Positions 42,315-52,010 of a stretch of 64,000 nucleotides of DNA are shown here, in pieces; the first letter of the stretch is position 1, and every line of letters starts with the position of its first letter. Made by a program: the position numbers and the translations under genes. The stretch spans positions 1 to 64,000 of the forward strand of contig LRTP01000368.1 in assembly GCA_001550305.1 (NCBI GenBank). The letters are read 5' to 3'. This DNA comes from Streptomyces diastatochromogenes (GTDB lineage: Bacteria > Actinomycetota > Actinomycetes > Streptomycetales > Streptomycetaceae). The notes under the pieces are model-generated. The model was not told where the DNA came from, ran no database searches, and saw nothing but the letters and a program-made list of their open reading frames with translations.

Positions 42315-43184
42315 TCACTTGAGGCCGCTGAGCATGACGCCGCGGATGTAGTACTTCTGGAGCAGCAGGAAGAGGACCAGGACCGGCAGGATGCTCAGGA
42401 CGAGGCCGGCCATGACGATGGGCATCGTGCGGGTCGGATCGACGTAGTCCTGCAGGAGCTGGATGCCGACGGGCAGGGTCATCACGTCCGGGTTGGCGGT
42501 CGAGACGAGCAGCGCCCAGATGTACTCGTTCCAGGCGTCGACGAAGGTCAGCAGCCCGAGCGTCACCATGACCGGCTTGGTCTGCGGCACCACGATCCGC
42601 CACCACACGGCGAACTCGCCGGCCCCGTCGATGCGTGCGGCCTCGAGGACCTCGTCCGGGATCGAGACCATGAACTGGCGCATCAGGAAGATCCCGAAGC
42701 CGTTGACGAGAAACGGCATGGCGAGTGCGGTGATGCTGACGGTCAGGCCCGCGCCGCCGCGCCCGAACAGGTCGTTGCCGCCCGCGAGCGGCCAGTGCAC
42801 CAGGATCAGGAAGTGCGGGATGAAGAAGAGGAACGGGGGGAACATCATCGTCGACAGCACAAGGCGGAAGATGAAGTTCCGTCCGGGGAAGTGGAGTTTG
42901 GCGAGCGCGTAGCCGGCGAGTGACGACGTGAGCAGCACCGATCCGGTGATCACGGCGGTGGCGATGACGCTGTTGCGGAAGAGCACCGGCAGATCGAGCT
43001 GGTCGATCGCCGCCCGGTAGTTGGACAGGTCGAACGCCTCGGGCAGGAACCGGTACGGCAGCGTGCCGGACTCGCCGGGCCCCTTGAAGGACGTCATCAC
43101 CATGTCGAGGAACGGCACCACCGTGAGCACGGCGCCGGTCACGACCACCAGATACGAGAACCACGGGAAGCGGCGGCGGATCAT
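42315..43184 (-). CDS. Carbohydrate ABC transporter permease (MalG-like)
   Basis: This 289-aa inner-membrane protein starts MIRRRFPWFSYLVVVTGAVL. It has six hydrophobic segments; the EAA loop is PDEVLEAARIDGAGEFAVWW, then RIVVPQTKPVM. This is the second permease of a CUT1-type importer. The ATG at 43184 overlaps the stop of the first permease (ATGA), so the two are translationally coupled. No ATPase gene is in the cluster, so it probably uses a shared MsiK-type ATPase, as is common in Streptomyces. Confidence 0.92.
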   Translation of the reverse strand: MIRRRFPWFSYLVVVTGAVLTVVPFLDMVMTSFKGPGESGTLPYRFLPEAFDLSNYRAAIDQLDLPVLFRNSVIATAVITGSVLLTSSLAGYALAKLHFPGRNFIFRLVLSTMMFPPFLFFIPHFLILVHWPLAGGNDLFGRGGAGLTVSITALAMPFLVNGFGIFLMRQFMVSIPDEVLEAARIDGAGEFAVWWRIVVPQTKPVMVTLGLLTFVDAWNEYIWALLVSTANPDVMTLPVGIQLLQDYVDPTRTMPIVMAGLVLSILPVLVLFLLLQKYYIRGVMLSGLK

Positions 43185-44155
43185 GTGTCCTCTCCCTTGC
43201 GCCGGAAGATCCACAACTGCACGAGGGTGACCACGAGGACCACCAGGAACAGCACGAAGGCCGCGGCGCTCGCAGTGCCCCAGTCGCCGTACGAGAAGGC
43301 CTGTCGGTACATCTCCAGCGCGGCGACATTGGTCGCGTCACCCGGGCCGCCCTTGGTCATCACGATGATCAGCGCGAACGACTGCAGGCCGGTGATGAAC
43401 TGGGTGATGCACACGAACAGCAGGGACGGCCGCAGCAGCGGCAGCGTGATCTTCCAGAAGACGGTGACGGGCCCGGCACCGTCGAGCGCGGCGGCCTCGT
43501 AGTACGACTCGGGAATGGACTTCAGCCCGGCGGTCAGGATGAGGATCGCCGTGCCGACCGAGGCCCAGGCCTGTACGACCACGACTGAGGGCAGCGCGGT
43601 GTCCGGGTCCTGGAGGAACGCCACCGAGCCGAGCCCGAGGGCGTTGAGGACGCCGTTGACGAGGCCGCCCGGCTCATACATGTACTTCCATACGTTGCCG
43701 ATGGCGACGACGGTCGTGACGATCGGCAGGAAGTACAGGGTGCGCCACAGCCCCTGGAACCGCAGCTTGTCGATGCAGTTGGCGACGAGCACGGAGCCGG
43801 CGAGCGCGAGAGCCACGGTGCCCAGGGCGAACAGCAGCGTATTGGTGAGAATCGGCGTCAGGAACGTCGAACCGTCCACGAAGAGGTCGGTGAAGTTGTC
43901 CAGGCCGACCGGATCGATGTCGCCGAGATCGAACCCGGCCCAGCGGGACATCGACAGCAGCAGAGCGAAGCCGAGCGGCAGGATCAGGAAGACCGCGAAG
44001 AAGAGCAACGTCGGCGCCAGGAAGAGATAGGCGACGACGGCCTGGCGTCGTCGGGGCCGGGTCCGGCGGCGGCCGTCGACGGCGGGCCCGGTGGACCCGG
44101 CGTGCCGGGGGCTGTGTACCCGCTCGGTCGTCTCCGGTGCCAAGGCGTTCACCAT
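43181..44155 (-). CDS. Carbohydrate ABC transporter permease (MalF-like)
   Basis: This 324-aa membrane protein starts MVNALAPETTERVHSPRHAG at 44155. It has an Arg-rich cytoplasmic head, six or more membrane segments (VAYLFLAPTLLFFAVFLI...) and the EAA loop PESYYEAAALDGAGPVTVFW, then KITLPLLRPSL. It is the first permease of the importer. The start overlaps the 3' end of the solute-binding gene by 7 bases. Confidence 0.92.
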   Translation of the reverse strand: MVNALAPETTERVHSPRHAGSTGPAVDGRRRTRPRRRQAVVAYLFLAPTLLFFAVFLILPLGFALLLSMSRWAGFDLGDIDPVGLDNFTDLFVDGSTFLTPILTNTLLFALGTVALALAGSVLVANCIDKLRFQGLWRTLYFLPIVTTVVAIGNVWKYMYEPGGLVNGVLNALGLGSVAFLQDPDTALPSVVVVQAWASVGTAILILTAGLKSIPESYYEAAALDGAGPVTVFWKITLPLLRPSLLFVCITQFITGLQSFALIIVMTKGGPGDATNVAALEMYRQAFSYGDWGTASAAAFVLFLVVLVVTLVQLWIFRRKGEDT

Positions 44156-45504
44156 GAGCGCGACACCTCCTGATCGACCTGACGGCGGATGGTGCGCAGT
44201 GACTCGTCGACCGACTGCTGACCGGTCCACAGCGCCTCGATGTTCTTGCGCAGCAGCGACTTGGCCTGCTGCGCGCCCGCCACGTTCGGCTCCGGCACCG
44301 CGTACGCCAGCGCGTCCAGGAAGGGGCTCAGGTTCGGATCGCTGCCTTCGCTCAGGAGTGTCCGCATGTCCTCGGCGCGGCCGGTCAGGGAGCCGACCGA
44401 CACCTGCAGGGAGCTCATCCGGGTCGCTGTCGCACCCTTCTTGGCGCTCTTGACGCTCACCTTCTCGGTGTTGAGCCAGCGCAGGAACTCCCAGGCCTCG
44501 CGCGGGTGTTCACTGGCCGTGTTGACCCCCAGCATGAAGCCGGTGGAGAGCGTGGCGCGCCTGCCGTCCGCCTCGGGGACGGGCAGCGGCGCGACGCCGA
44601 CATCGCGATAGGCCTGGCCCATCTCGGTCTTCAGGCTTCCGGTCCACCAGCCGGCGCTGACCACCATGGCCACCTGTCCGGACTGGAACGCCTTGTAGAC
44701 GTTGACGCCAGGGGCGCTCGCACCTTTGACGACGAGGCGGTGCTCCAGATCGAACACGGCCCGGCCGGCCGGCGAGTCGATGGCGGTGCCCCTGCCGTCC
44801 GCGGAGACGAACGTTCCGCCGGCGGCGTTGAGCAGGGCGAGCGTCTGGCCGACGGTGGTGGAGTCGTCGTAGGTCGACAGCCCGAACCCCTGGACCAGCG
44901 TGTTGCCATACCGGTCCCGCTTGGCGGTGCGGTAGGCCGCCTCCTCCAACTCACGCCAGGTGCCCGGAGGACGCTCGATGCCGGCCTCGCGCAGCAGCCG
45001 CTTGTTGTAGTAGAGGGCGTACGTCTGCACCTCGGTGGGGTAGCCGTAGATCCTGCCCTCCACTGACGAGGCGCCGACCGCGGCCCCGCCGTAGCCGCGC
45101 CTGATCTCCTCGGCGTGCTCGGCGGGGGCGGGCCGCAGGACGCCGGCCTGGACGAGTTGGCCGTTCCACAGACAGTACGGATGGAGGATGTCGGCGCCCT
45201 GGTCCGCGGCCTGCCGGACCATGAACGTGGTCAGCAGGTCCGTGAACTCGACGGCCTTCGTCCGCACCTTGACCCGGTCATGAGTGGCGTTCCACTCGTC
45301 GACCGGGCGCTGCAGGGCCTCCTTGAGCGCCCCGCTCGCGTAGTGGGAGAGCAGGGTGAGGACGATCGGATCCCCGGGCCGCCCGGTGCCCTGGTACGGC
45401 GCGGCGCATCCGGAGGCGAGCAGCGCCGGGGGCAGCAGCGCCGAGGGGAGCGCGAGCGCGAAGTGACGGCGGCTCAGGCCACCGATTCGGTGTGACGGCG
45501 TCAT
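44149..45504 (-). CDS. ABC transporter solute-binding lipoprotein
   Basis: This 451-aa protein starts MTPSHRIGGLSRRHFALALP at 45504. It has a twin-arginine-like motif (RRHF) and the lipobox LASGC, so it is a Tat/lipoprotein candidate. The mature protein has the CUT1 SBP pattern: VKVRTKAVEFTDLLTTFMVR, YGYPTEVQTYALYYNKRLLR and FQSGQVAMVVSAGWWTGSL. It is the second gene of the NamZ locus, with start overlapping the GNAT stop (ATGA). The ligand is likely an amino sugar (inference from NamZ). Confidence 0.9.
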   Translation of the reverse strand: MTPSHRIGGLSRRHFALALPSALLPPALLASGCAAPYQGTGRPGDPIVLTLLSHYASGALKEALQRPVDEWNATHDRVKVRTKAVEFTDLLTTFMVRQAADQGADILHPYCLWNGQLVQAGVLRPAPAEHAEEIRRGYGGAAVGASSVEGRIYGYPTEVQTYALYYNKRLLREAGIERPPGTWRELEEAAYRTAKRDRYGNTLVQGFGLSTYDDSTTVGQTLALLNAAGGTFVSADGRGTAIDSPAGRAVFDLEHRLVVKGASAPGVNVYKAFQSGQVAMVVSAGWWTGSLKTEMGQAYRDVGVAPLPVPEADGRRATLSTGFMLGVNTASEHPREAWEFLRWLNTEKVSVKSAKKGATATRMSSLQVSVGSLTGRAEDMRTLLSEGSDPNLSPFLDALAYAVPEPNVAGAQQAKSLLRKNIEALWTGQQSVDESLRTIRRQVDQEVSRSW

Positions 45505-46502
45505 CGGGCGGCCTCCCGGCGCATCACGCGAAACACCCGGGTCGTGGTGAAACCGCTCTTGCGGTACAGGTGGCCCGCCGGGGACTGCTCGCCGGTCCAC
45601 AGGAACCACGCGGAGTGCGCGCGGCGCGCCCGCATCCGCTCCAGGACCAGGTGGAGCAGGACCTTGCCGAGTCCGGTGCCGCGCATCTCCTCCAGCACGC
45701 CGAACGGCCCGAACCGCTCGTCCACCGAGTCGAACGTGCCGTGCATCGCCCAGCCGACCAGGCGGCCCGAAGGGTCCCGGGCGACGACGATCCGGTCGAG
45801 CGGTGTGCCCGCGGCCAGACACTGCCGGATCGTGCACGCCCAGTCCGGGCCGAAGTGGTTCCCGGCGAGCGCGAACAGGTCCACCAGGTCGTCGTCGTAC
45901 GGAGTGTCGAACCGGTAGCCCTGCGCCGTCAGTTCGTCCAAGCGGCACGCGACATCCTCCGGGATGCGATAGCCGACCAGGCCGCGGTCCATCGCCGCCG
46001 CCTCGTACAGCGTGCGAAAGCCCAGGGACTCAAGGAGTCCGGCCGCTTCGGGGTACGCCTCGGCGTCCAGGCCGGGGAGGACGTAGTTCGGGGTGTACGA
46101 GGAGAAGTCCACCCGGGTGCGGCCGTGGCTGTGCAGCCAGTCGAGGGCGTCGGTCAGCAGTCGGCGGCCGAGGCCGCGCCCGCGGACGGCCGGGTCGACG
46201 AAGAAGAACGGGATCCAGCCCTGCTCCGGCTCCAGGTCGGTGCCGGTCATCGGCGTCAGACGGCGCACCGCGTAGGCCGCGCCGAGGACACGGTCGCCGT
46301 CGACGGCGACCCGAAGGCCCTCCGGATCGAAGTTGGGGTCGAGCAGCACCAGGGAGCGGAAGCGGTCCGGGGTGATGGAGTCGGCCGGCGCACTCCGGCG
46401 CCACGACTCCACCAACCGCGGGCCGTCGCCCGGGCCAAAGCCACGCGTCTCGACCCGGGATGTCGTCGTGCGATCGGTCGTCGACGGGGTTGTCGTCATC
46501 AA
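45501..46502 (-). CDS. GNAT-family N-acetyltransferase, two-domain
   Basis: This 333-aa protein has two GNAT-like halves. The first has AAYAVRRLTPM, FFFVDPAVRGRGLGRRLLTDALDW (acetyl-CoA P-loop). The second has WAMHGTFDSVDERFGPFGVL, EEMRGTGLGKVLLHLVLERM and YRKSGFTTTRVFRVM. The acetyl-CoA motif (RGxGxG/A) is visible in both. Position between NamZ and the binding protein suggests it acetylates an amino sugar or muropeptide; that is inference. Confidence 0.85.
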   Translation of the reverse strand: MMTTTPSTTDRTTTSRVETRGFGPGDGPRLVESWRRSAPADSITPDRFRSLVLLDPNFDPEGLRVAVDGDRVLGAAYAVRRLTPMTGTDLEPEQGWIPFFFVDPAVRGRGLGRRLLTDALDWLHSHGRTRVDFSSYTPNYVLPGLDAEAYPEAAGLLESLGFRTLYEAAAMDRGLVGYRIPEDVACRLDELTAQGYRFDTPYDDDLVDLFALAGNHFGPDWACTIRQCLAAGTPLDRIVVARDPSGRLVGWAMHGTFDSVDERFGPFGVLEEMRGTGLGKVLLHLVLERMRARRAHSAWFLWTGEQSPAGHLYRKSGFTTTRVFRVMRREAAR

Positions 46503-46634
46503 TGGGGTTGTCCTTCCATACGCAGATCACGGACGGCGGGGAACGTCGCCCGCGGCGTCGGCGTCGGCGACGGGGCTGGGCGTGGCGTTGGTGATGACAG
46601 CGGGCAACGCGTCGCGGCGGCGGCCCAGGAGGTC

Positions 46635-47831
46635 TCAGGAGTAGAGCAACACGTCGTCGCCGGCCCACCGGCCGGGCGGCGCCGGTGGATCGCAGAGCGG
46701 CAGCGGGTCTTCGCCCGCGTCGACGGCGCGCCGCAACCGGTCGGACCCCCACAGCAGGTCGATGAAGTGACGGTGGCCGGTCCCCTCCACGCCGCCGTCC
46801 GAGGTGCGCCAGTCGAAGTCTCCCGGGTACAGCCGCCGCAGCGTGGCCAGCATCGCGACAGCGGTACGCACGGGCGCGAACACCTCGCGATCGGTGATGT
46901 GGAGTTGGACCCCGCGCAGCGTCCGTCCGGCGTGTTTGTGAAAGGTCGGTACGTACCGCAGATCACGGAAGTGCACTCCAGGCAGGGCGAGCTCGGCGAG
47001 CGAGGGCGCGAACCGCGCGTCGATGTACGGGGCCCCGACGATCTCGAAGGGCTGCGTCGTACCACGGCCCTCCGAGAGATTCGTCCCCTCGAACAGACAG
47101 GTGCCGGGGTAGAACGTGGCAGTGGTCGACGTCGGGATGTTCGGCGAGGGCGCGACCCACGGCAGGCCGGTGGCCCCCGCGTCCATGGCGCGCCGCCAGC
47201 CGACGGCCTCGATCACCGTCAAGTCAGCCGCACTGCCCGCCACGTGGGGTACGGCCGAGGCGTTGAGATGCCGGGCGAGTTCACCGCAGGTGAGACCGTG
47301 GCGGACGGGTACCGCCGCGCGCCCGACGAAGCTGGCCCACGCCGGGTCGAGCAGCGGGCCCTCGCTGACGAGTCCACCGAGGGGATTCGGCCGGTCGGCG
47401 ACCACGAACCGTACGCCCGTACGAGCCGCCGAGACCATCAGGTCGAACATGGTCCACAGGTAGGTGTAGAACCTGGCCCCGATGTCCTGCAGGTCGTACA
47501 CGAGGGCGTCGACGCCGCTGTCGATCAGCAGTGTGTCGAGGCGCTCGCCACTGCTCCGGTGGGTGTCGTGGACCGGCAGGCCGGTGGTGGGGTCCGCCTG
47601 AGCGGCCTCGCTCTCACCGGCCTGTTCGGTCCCGTGCAGCCCGTGTTCGGGACCGAACAGGGCGACCAGCCGCGCGCCGGCCTCGAGCAGCGCGGGCGCG
47701 GCCGGGCGCAGGTCGGGGAGGACGCCGGTGTGGTTGGTCACCAGCCCGAGCCGTCCGGGCCCGGCAAGTCCGGGCGACGCGTGCAGCCGTGCGATCCCGG
47801 GCGTCACCGCGACGCGGTCGGCCGTGCTCAT
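46635..47831 (-). CDS. namZ: Exo-beta-N-acetylmuramidase (NamZ/DUF1343 family)
   Basis: This 398-aa protein starts MSTADRVAVTPGIARLHASP at 47831. DUF1343 motifs: RLGLVTNHTGVLPD, LVALFGPEHGLHGTEQAGE, DTLLIDSGVDALVYDLQDIG, RFYTYLWTM, DRPNPLGGLVSEGPLLDPAW and PGTCLFEGTNLSEGRGTT with the conserved Glu; it ends WGSDRLRRAVDAG. NamZ releases MurNAc from non-reducing ends of peptidoglycan fragments. No signal peptide is visible, so it may act in the cytoplasm on imported muropeptides. It heads the operon with GNAT, SBP and two permeases (gap of 132 bases before GNAT). Confidence 0.85.
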   Translation of the reverse strand: MSTADRVAVTPGIARLHASPGLAGPGRLGLVTNHTGVLPDLRPAAPALLEAGARLVALFGPEHGLHGTEQAGESEAAQADPTTGLPVHDTHRSSGERLDTLLIDSGVDALVYDLQDIGARFYTYLWTMFDLMVSAARTGVRFVVADRPNPLGGLVSEGPLLDPAWASFVGRAAVPVRHGLTCGELARHLNASAVPHVAGSAADLTVIEAVGWRRAMDAGATGLPWVAPSPNIPTSTTATFYPGTCLFEGTNLSEGRGTTQPFEIVGAPYIDARFAPSLAELALPGVHFRDLRYVPTFHKHAGRTLRGVQLHITDREVFAPVRTAVAMLATLRRLYPGDFDWRTSDGGVEGTGHRHFIDLLWGSDRLRRAVDAGEDPLPLCDPPAPPGRWAGDDVLLYS

Positions 47832-48245
47832 CCCTTGGCCCGTCTGCCGGTGCGATCGCGAAGCAGTGGACGGAAATGTACTTGCATGTCCCGGAATGTT
47901 GCCACGATCTACCACCAGTTCGCGCCAAGGACGGCCGCGGGAATCTCTTGCGGCGGCCGGGGCGGCGCGCCGGTGCGCGGACCGTCGGAACGCCACTGAG
48001 GGGAAGCAGCGAGCGGCGCCCCTCACCTCGGGCCCGAACCGAGGGGCGCACGTCGAGCCGGACGCGACTTGATTGAACTGGCCGAGGGATTGACGGTCCG
48101 CTACGGACGGAGAACGCCGCCGCGGACTCGGCGCGCAGCCCACGGCTACGGGGAATCCCGTCCGGGAACGGGGAGCGCCACGCGGCTTCGACGTCGCAGT
48201 CCGCGAAGCATGCGACAGCGACCTGTGCGGCGCCAGGTCTGTAAC
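47832..48245. other. Intergenic region between namZ and lysR
   Basis: No gene seen. This is the promoter side of both the namZ operon (minus) and the LysR gene (plus). On the minus strand near 47878-47900 there is GGGACATGCAAGTACATTT, an AT-rich patch that could hold the namZ promoter. The LysR box lies at its right end. Confidence 0.45.
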
Positions 48246-48269
48246 AATCATGCGGTCCAACGCATGATT
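48246..48269. promoter_or_regulatory. LysR-type operator
   Basis: AATCATGCG-GTCCAA-CGCATGATT is a perfect 9-bp inverted repeat ending 36 bases before the LysR start at 48306. It contains a T-N11-A-like core typical of LysR boxes. It is likely the autoregulatory site; whether namZ is also controlled from it is open. Confidence 0.65.
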
Positions 48270-48305
48270 CTTCATGTGTTGATCGGTTTAGGAGATGGGT
48301 GTGGG

Positions 48306-49250
48306 ATGGACCTGAGGCACCTGAAGTACTTCCTCGCCGTTGCCGAGACGCGCAACTTCACCCAGGCCGCGGCGAACTGCTACGTCGCGCAGTCCGCGCT
48401 GAGCCAGCAGATCGCACGGCTGGAGAAGGAGGTCGGCGCCCAGCTGTTCAGCCGTACGAGCCGCTCGGTACGGCTGACCGCCGCCGGTGAACTGCTCGAA
48501 CCCTTGGCCCGGCGCATCCTGGCCGACGTGGACAACGCCCAGGCGGCACTCGACGCGCTGGCGGGCCTGCGACGCGGGCGGCTGCACCTGGGACTCATGC
48601 AGACGCGCGCCTCCTCGTTCGACCTGGTCGAGGTGATGGCCGAGTACCACTCCCGGCATCCGGGAATCGACTTCCACGTGGTCAACGCACCGAGTTCCGA
48701 GATGGCCGCCGCAGTCCTGTCCGGCGCACTCGACCTCGCCGTGGTGGGCCTCGGTCCCCGGCAGGTACCGGAAGGGCTCGACCATCGCATCCTGGCCGGC
48801 GACCCGCTCGTCCTGATCGTGCCCGCCGACCACCCCCTGGGCGACCGTGACGTGGTGCACCTGGCCGACCTGCCGGAGAGTCACCAACTCATCCAGTTCA
48901 CGACGGGCACCGGGTTGCGCCGCCAGGTCGAGGCCGCCTTCGCGCGCGCCGGAGTGGAACCCGGCCGACACTTCCAGGTCGGCCAGATCCACGACATGAT
49001 CCGGCTGGCCGCGCGAGGCATCGGCGTGACGGTCGTACCCCGCTCGACGGTCTTCGGAGCCGGCTCCCTTCTGGGCTGCAACCCCGGCGACGCGCTGCCG
49101 TACGGCGCCCGGGCGCTCCGTCTCGCGGACGACGCGGCGGTGCACAACGTCTGTGCGGTCTACGACAGCAAGCGGCTGGCACCGGCTGCCGCCGCGTTCC
49201 TCGAGGTGATGGAACGGCACGCCGCAAAGGGACAGGGGGAGGCCTATTGA
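48306..49250 (+). CDS. LysR-family transcriptional regulator
   Basis: This 314-aa protein starts MDLRHLKYFLAVAETRNFTQ. HTH: AAANCYVAQSALSQQIARLE, then KEVGAQLFSRTSRSVRLTAA. The effector domain runs from about residue 90 (LHLGLMQTRASSFDLVEVMA) to AVCAVYDSKRLAPAAAAFLE. It is a canonical LTTR. Divergent from namZ with about 470 bases between, and 103 bases upstream of the DUF1275 gene, so either or both may be targets. Confidence 0.92.
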   Translation: MDLRHLKYFLAVAETRNFTQAAANCYVAQSALSQQIARLEKEVGAQLFSRTSRSVRLTAAGELLEPLARRILADVDNAQAALDALAGLRRGRLHLGLMQTRASSFDLVEVMAEYHSRHPGIDFHVVNAPSSEMAAAVLSGALDLAVVGLGPRQVPEGLDHRILAGDPLVLIVPADHPLGDRDVVHLADLPESHQLIQFTTGTGLRRQVEAAFARAGVEPGRHFQVGQIHDMIRLAARGIGVTVVPRSTVFGAGSLLGCNPGDALPYGARALRLADDAAVHNVCAVYDSKRLAPAAAAFLEVMERHAAKGQGEAY

Positions 49251-49353
49251 TCGGTGGGACCGATTGCTGCGCCCACATCCATATGTTGGACGAAACGCTC
49301 GTCGCGCCAGAGGCTGAACGGGAACCGCCCGCCTCACGAATCGGAGCGTTGTC

Positions 49354-50088
49354 ATGCTGGTCGTCCTGCGCGACGCATGGGCCACCGTCGTCCCCGACGG
49401 AAAGGACCGGCACGGCCCTCTTCCGCCGCTGATGCTCGCGCTGACGGTGGTGACCGGCCTCGTGGATGCCTTCAGCTACCTCGGCCTGGGGCATGTCTTC
49501 GTCGCCAACATGACCGGCAACGTGGTCTTCTCCGGCTTCGCGATCGCCGGTGCCGCGGGCTTCTCCCTGGCCGCGTCGCTCGCCGCGCTCGCCGCGTTCG
49601 CGGTGGGCGCCCTGCTGGGCGGCCGCGTGGTCCATGGAGCACGTGCGCACCGCGGACGCGTACTGCACCTGGCCCTCGTCGTGGAGACGGTTCTGGTCCT
49701 GGCGGCGTACGTCATCGCCCAGGCCGCCGCCACCCCCTACACGGGCACCAGCCAGTACGCCCTGATCGCGCTGCTCGGCCTCGCCATGGGCGTGCAGAAC
49801 GCCGCCGCACGCGCGCTGGCCGTACCCGATCTGACCACGACCGTATTGACGCTCACCATCACCGGCATCGCCTCCGACAGTCGTGCCGCCGGAGGCAGGG
49901 GCGGCAAGGCCGGTCGACGTCTGCTCTCGACGGCGGCGATGTTCTCCGGCGGCCTCATCGGCGCCGTCACCGTCCTGCACGGGGGCCCGGCGCTGCCCCT
50001 GCTGTTCGCCGCGATACTCCTCGCGGCCGCGACCGTCGCCGCGTTCACGCTGACCCGGTCCGACGCCGCCTGGACCGACCCGCTGTGA
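49354..50088 (+). CDS. DUF1275 (YoaK-family) membrane protein
   Basis: This 244-aa membrane protein starts MLVVLRDAWATVVPDGKDRH. It has about six hydrophobic segments with the DUF1275 pattern: TVVTGLVDAFSYLGLGHVFV, ANMTGNVVFSGFAIAG, GMGVQNAA-like (GLAMGVQNAAARALAVPDLT, then TTVLTLTITGIASD). The family has no established function. It follows the LysR gene on the same strand and may be its target. Confidence 0.88.
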   Translation: MLVVLRDAWATVVPDGKDRHGPLPPLMLALTVVTGLVDAFSYLGLGHVFVANMTGNVVFSGFAIAGAAGFSLAASLAALAAFAVGALLGGRVVHGARAHRGRVLHLALVVETVLVLAAYVIAQAAATPYTGTSQYALIALLGLAMGVQNAAARALAVPDLTTTVLTLTITGIASDSRAAGGRGGKAGRRLLSTAAMFSGGLIGAVTVLHGGPALPLLFAAILLAAATVAAFTLTRSDAAWTDPL

Positions 50089-50173
50089 CCGACACCGAGC
50101 GCCAAGACACCGAACGCCCGGACCCCGAGTAGTCCACCGCATCGAACGCTCGTAAGGCAGTGGATGGAGGCGG

Positions 50174-50797
50174 CTATGCCCTGCCGGTGCCAGACGTGTC
50201 GACGCTGGTGTTGCCTGCGGTGGCGGGGAAGAGGCGCTGGACAGCGGTGACGACGGCGGCGCGTCGGGCTGCCGGGGAGGGGTCGCGGACCTGGTCGGCG
50301 GCCGCGTCCACGAGATCGAGCTGGCCGGCCCAGGCCATGGCGATCTGGTTGACGAAGACGAGGATGTCGATGGGCTCCCAGGCGGGATCCAGGTGGCCGG
50401 CTTCCTGGGCCTTGCGGAGCTGCTCGACCTTGCGGCGTACGGTTTCCTGGGTGGCGGTGTCGGCGTCGTCGCCCGCGAGTTCCAGTCGACCCCAGCTCAT
50501 CAGCCGGAAGCGGTCGGGGTGGCGGATGAAGTAGTCGTGCACCCGCCCGGCGTACTCGGGCAGGTCGGTGGGGTCCAGGCGGGTCGCCTCGGCCACCGCG
50601 GCCATCTCCTGTTCGGCCACGAACCCGTAGAGAGCTTCCTTGCTGCGGAAGTACGCGTAGAGGCGTTCCGAACTGGTCTTCGCGGCCTTGGCGATGCGCG
50701 TGATCCGCGCGCCCGCGATCCCGTACCGGGCGAACTCGGCCCTGGCCGCGGTGACGATGCGGTCACGGGTCGAGTCTGCGCTGGTCGAAGAGGCCAT
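50174..50797 (-). CDS. TetR-family regulator
   Basis: This 207-aa protein starts MASSTSADSTRDRIVTAARA. HTH: ARITRIAKAAKTSSERLYAY, then FRSKEALYGFVAEQEMAAVA. The C-terminal part (HPDRFRLMSWGRLELAGDDA) matches the TetR_C_34/36-like group. It is divergent from an aldo/keto reductase gene, with a palindrome in the 98-base spacer, and most likely represses that gene. Confidence 0.9.
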   Translation of the reverse strand: MASSTSADSTRDRIVTAARAEFARYGIAGARITRIAKAAKTSSERLYAYFRSKEALYGFVAEQEMAAVAEATRLDPTDLPEYAGRVHDYFIRHPDRFRLMSWGRLELAGDDADTATQETVRRKVEQLRKAQEAGHLDPAWEPIDILVFVNQIAMAWAGQLDLVDAAADQVRDPSPAARRAAVVTAVQRLFPATAGNTSVDTSGTGRA

Positions 50798-50856
50798 GTC
50801 TGAAGACTACCTAACCAAAAAGGTCTGTTTGGCAAAGGCTGCCCACAGGGCGTACG

Positions 50857-51879
<1,023 letters not shown>

Positions 51880-51949
51880 CCCCGCCCCGGGGCACAAACC
51901 GCCCCATAAGACTCCGCAGGGGACGGCCGGGCGGGCCTGCGCCCGCGTG

Positions 51950-51985
51950 GGGCCGGTTCCCGGGCTCATGCCCGGGAACCGGCCC
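51950..51985. terminator. Strong terminator-like hairpin
   Basis: GGGCCGGTTCCCGGGC-TCAT-GCCCGGGAACCGGCCC is a perfect 16-bp stem with a 4-base loop, between the convergent aldo/keto reductase (stop 51879) and GH92 gene (stop 52011). No T-tract follows, as usual in Streptomyces. It can serve both genes. Confidence 0.8.
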
Positions 51986-52010
51986 GAACGCGTCGGCGCG
52001 TGCCGAGCTC

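Noticed and set aside
45492-47999. 835-codon plus-strand frame
   Set aside because: It is antisense to GNAT and namZ and has no motif.
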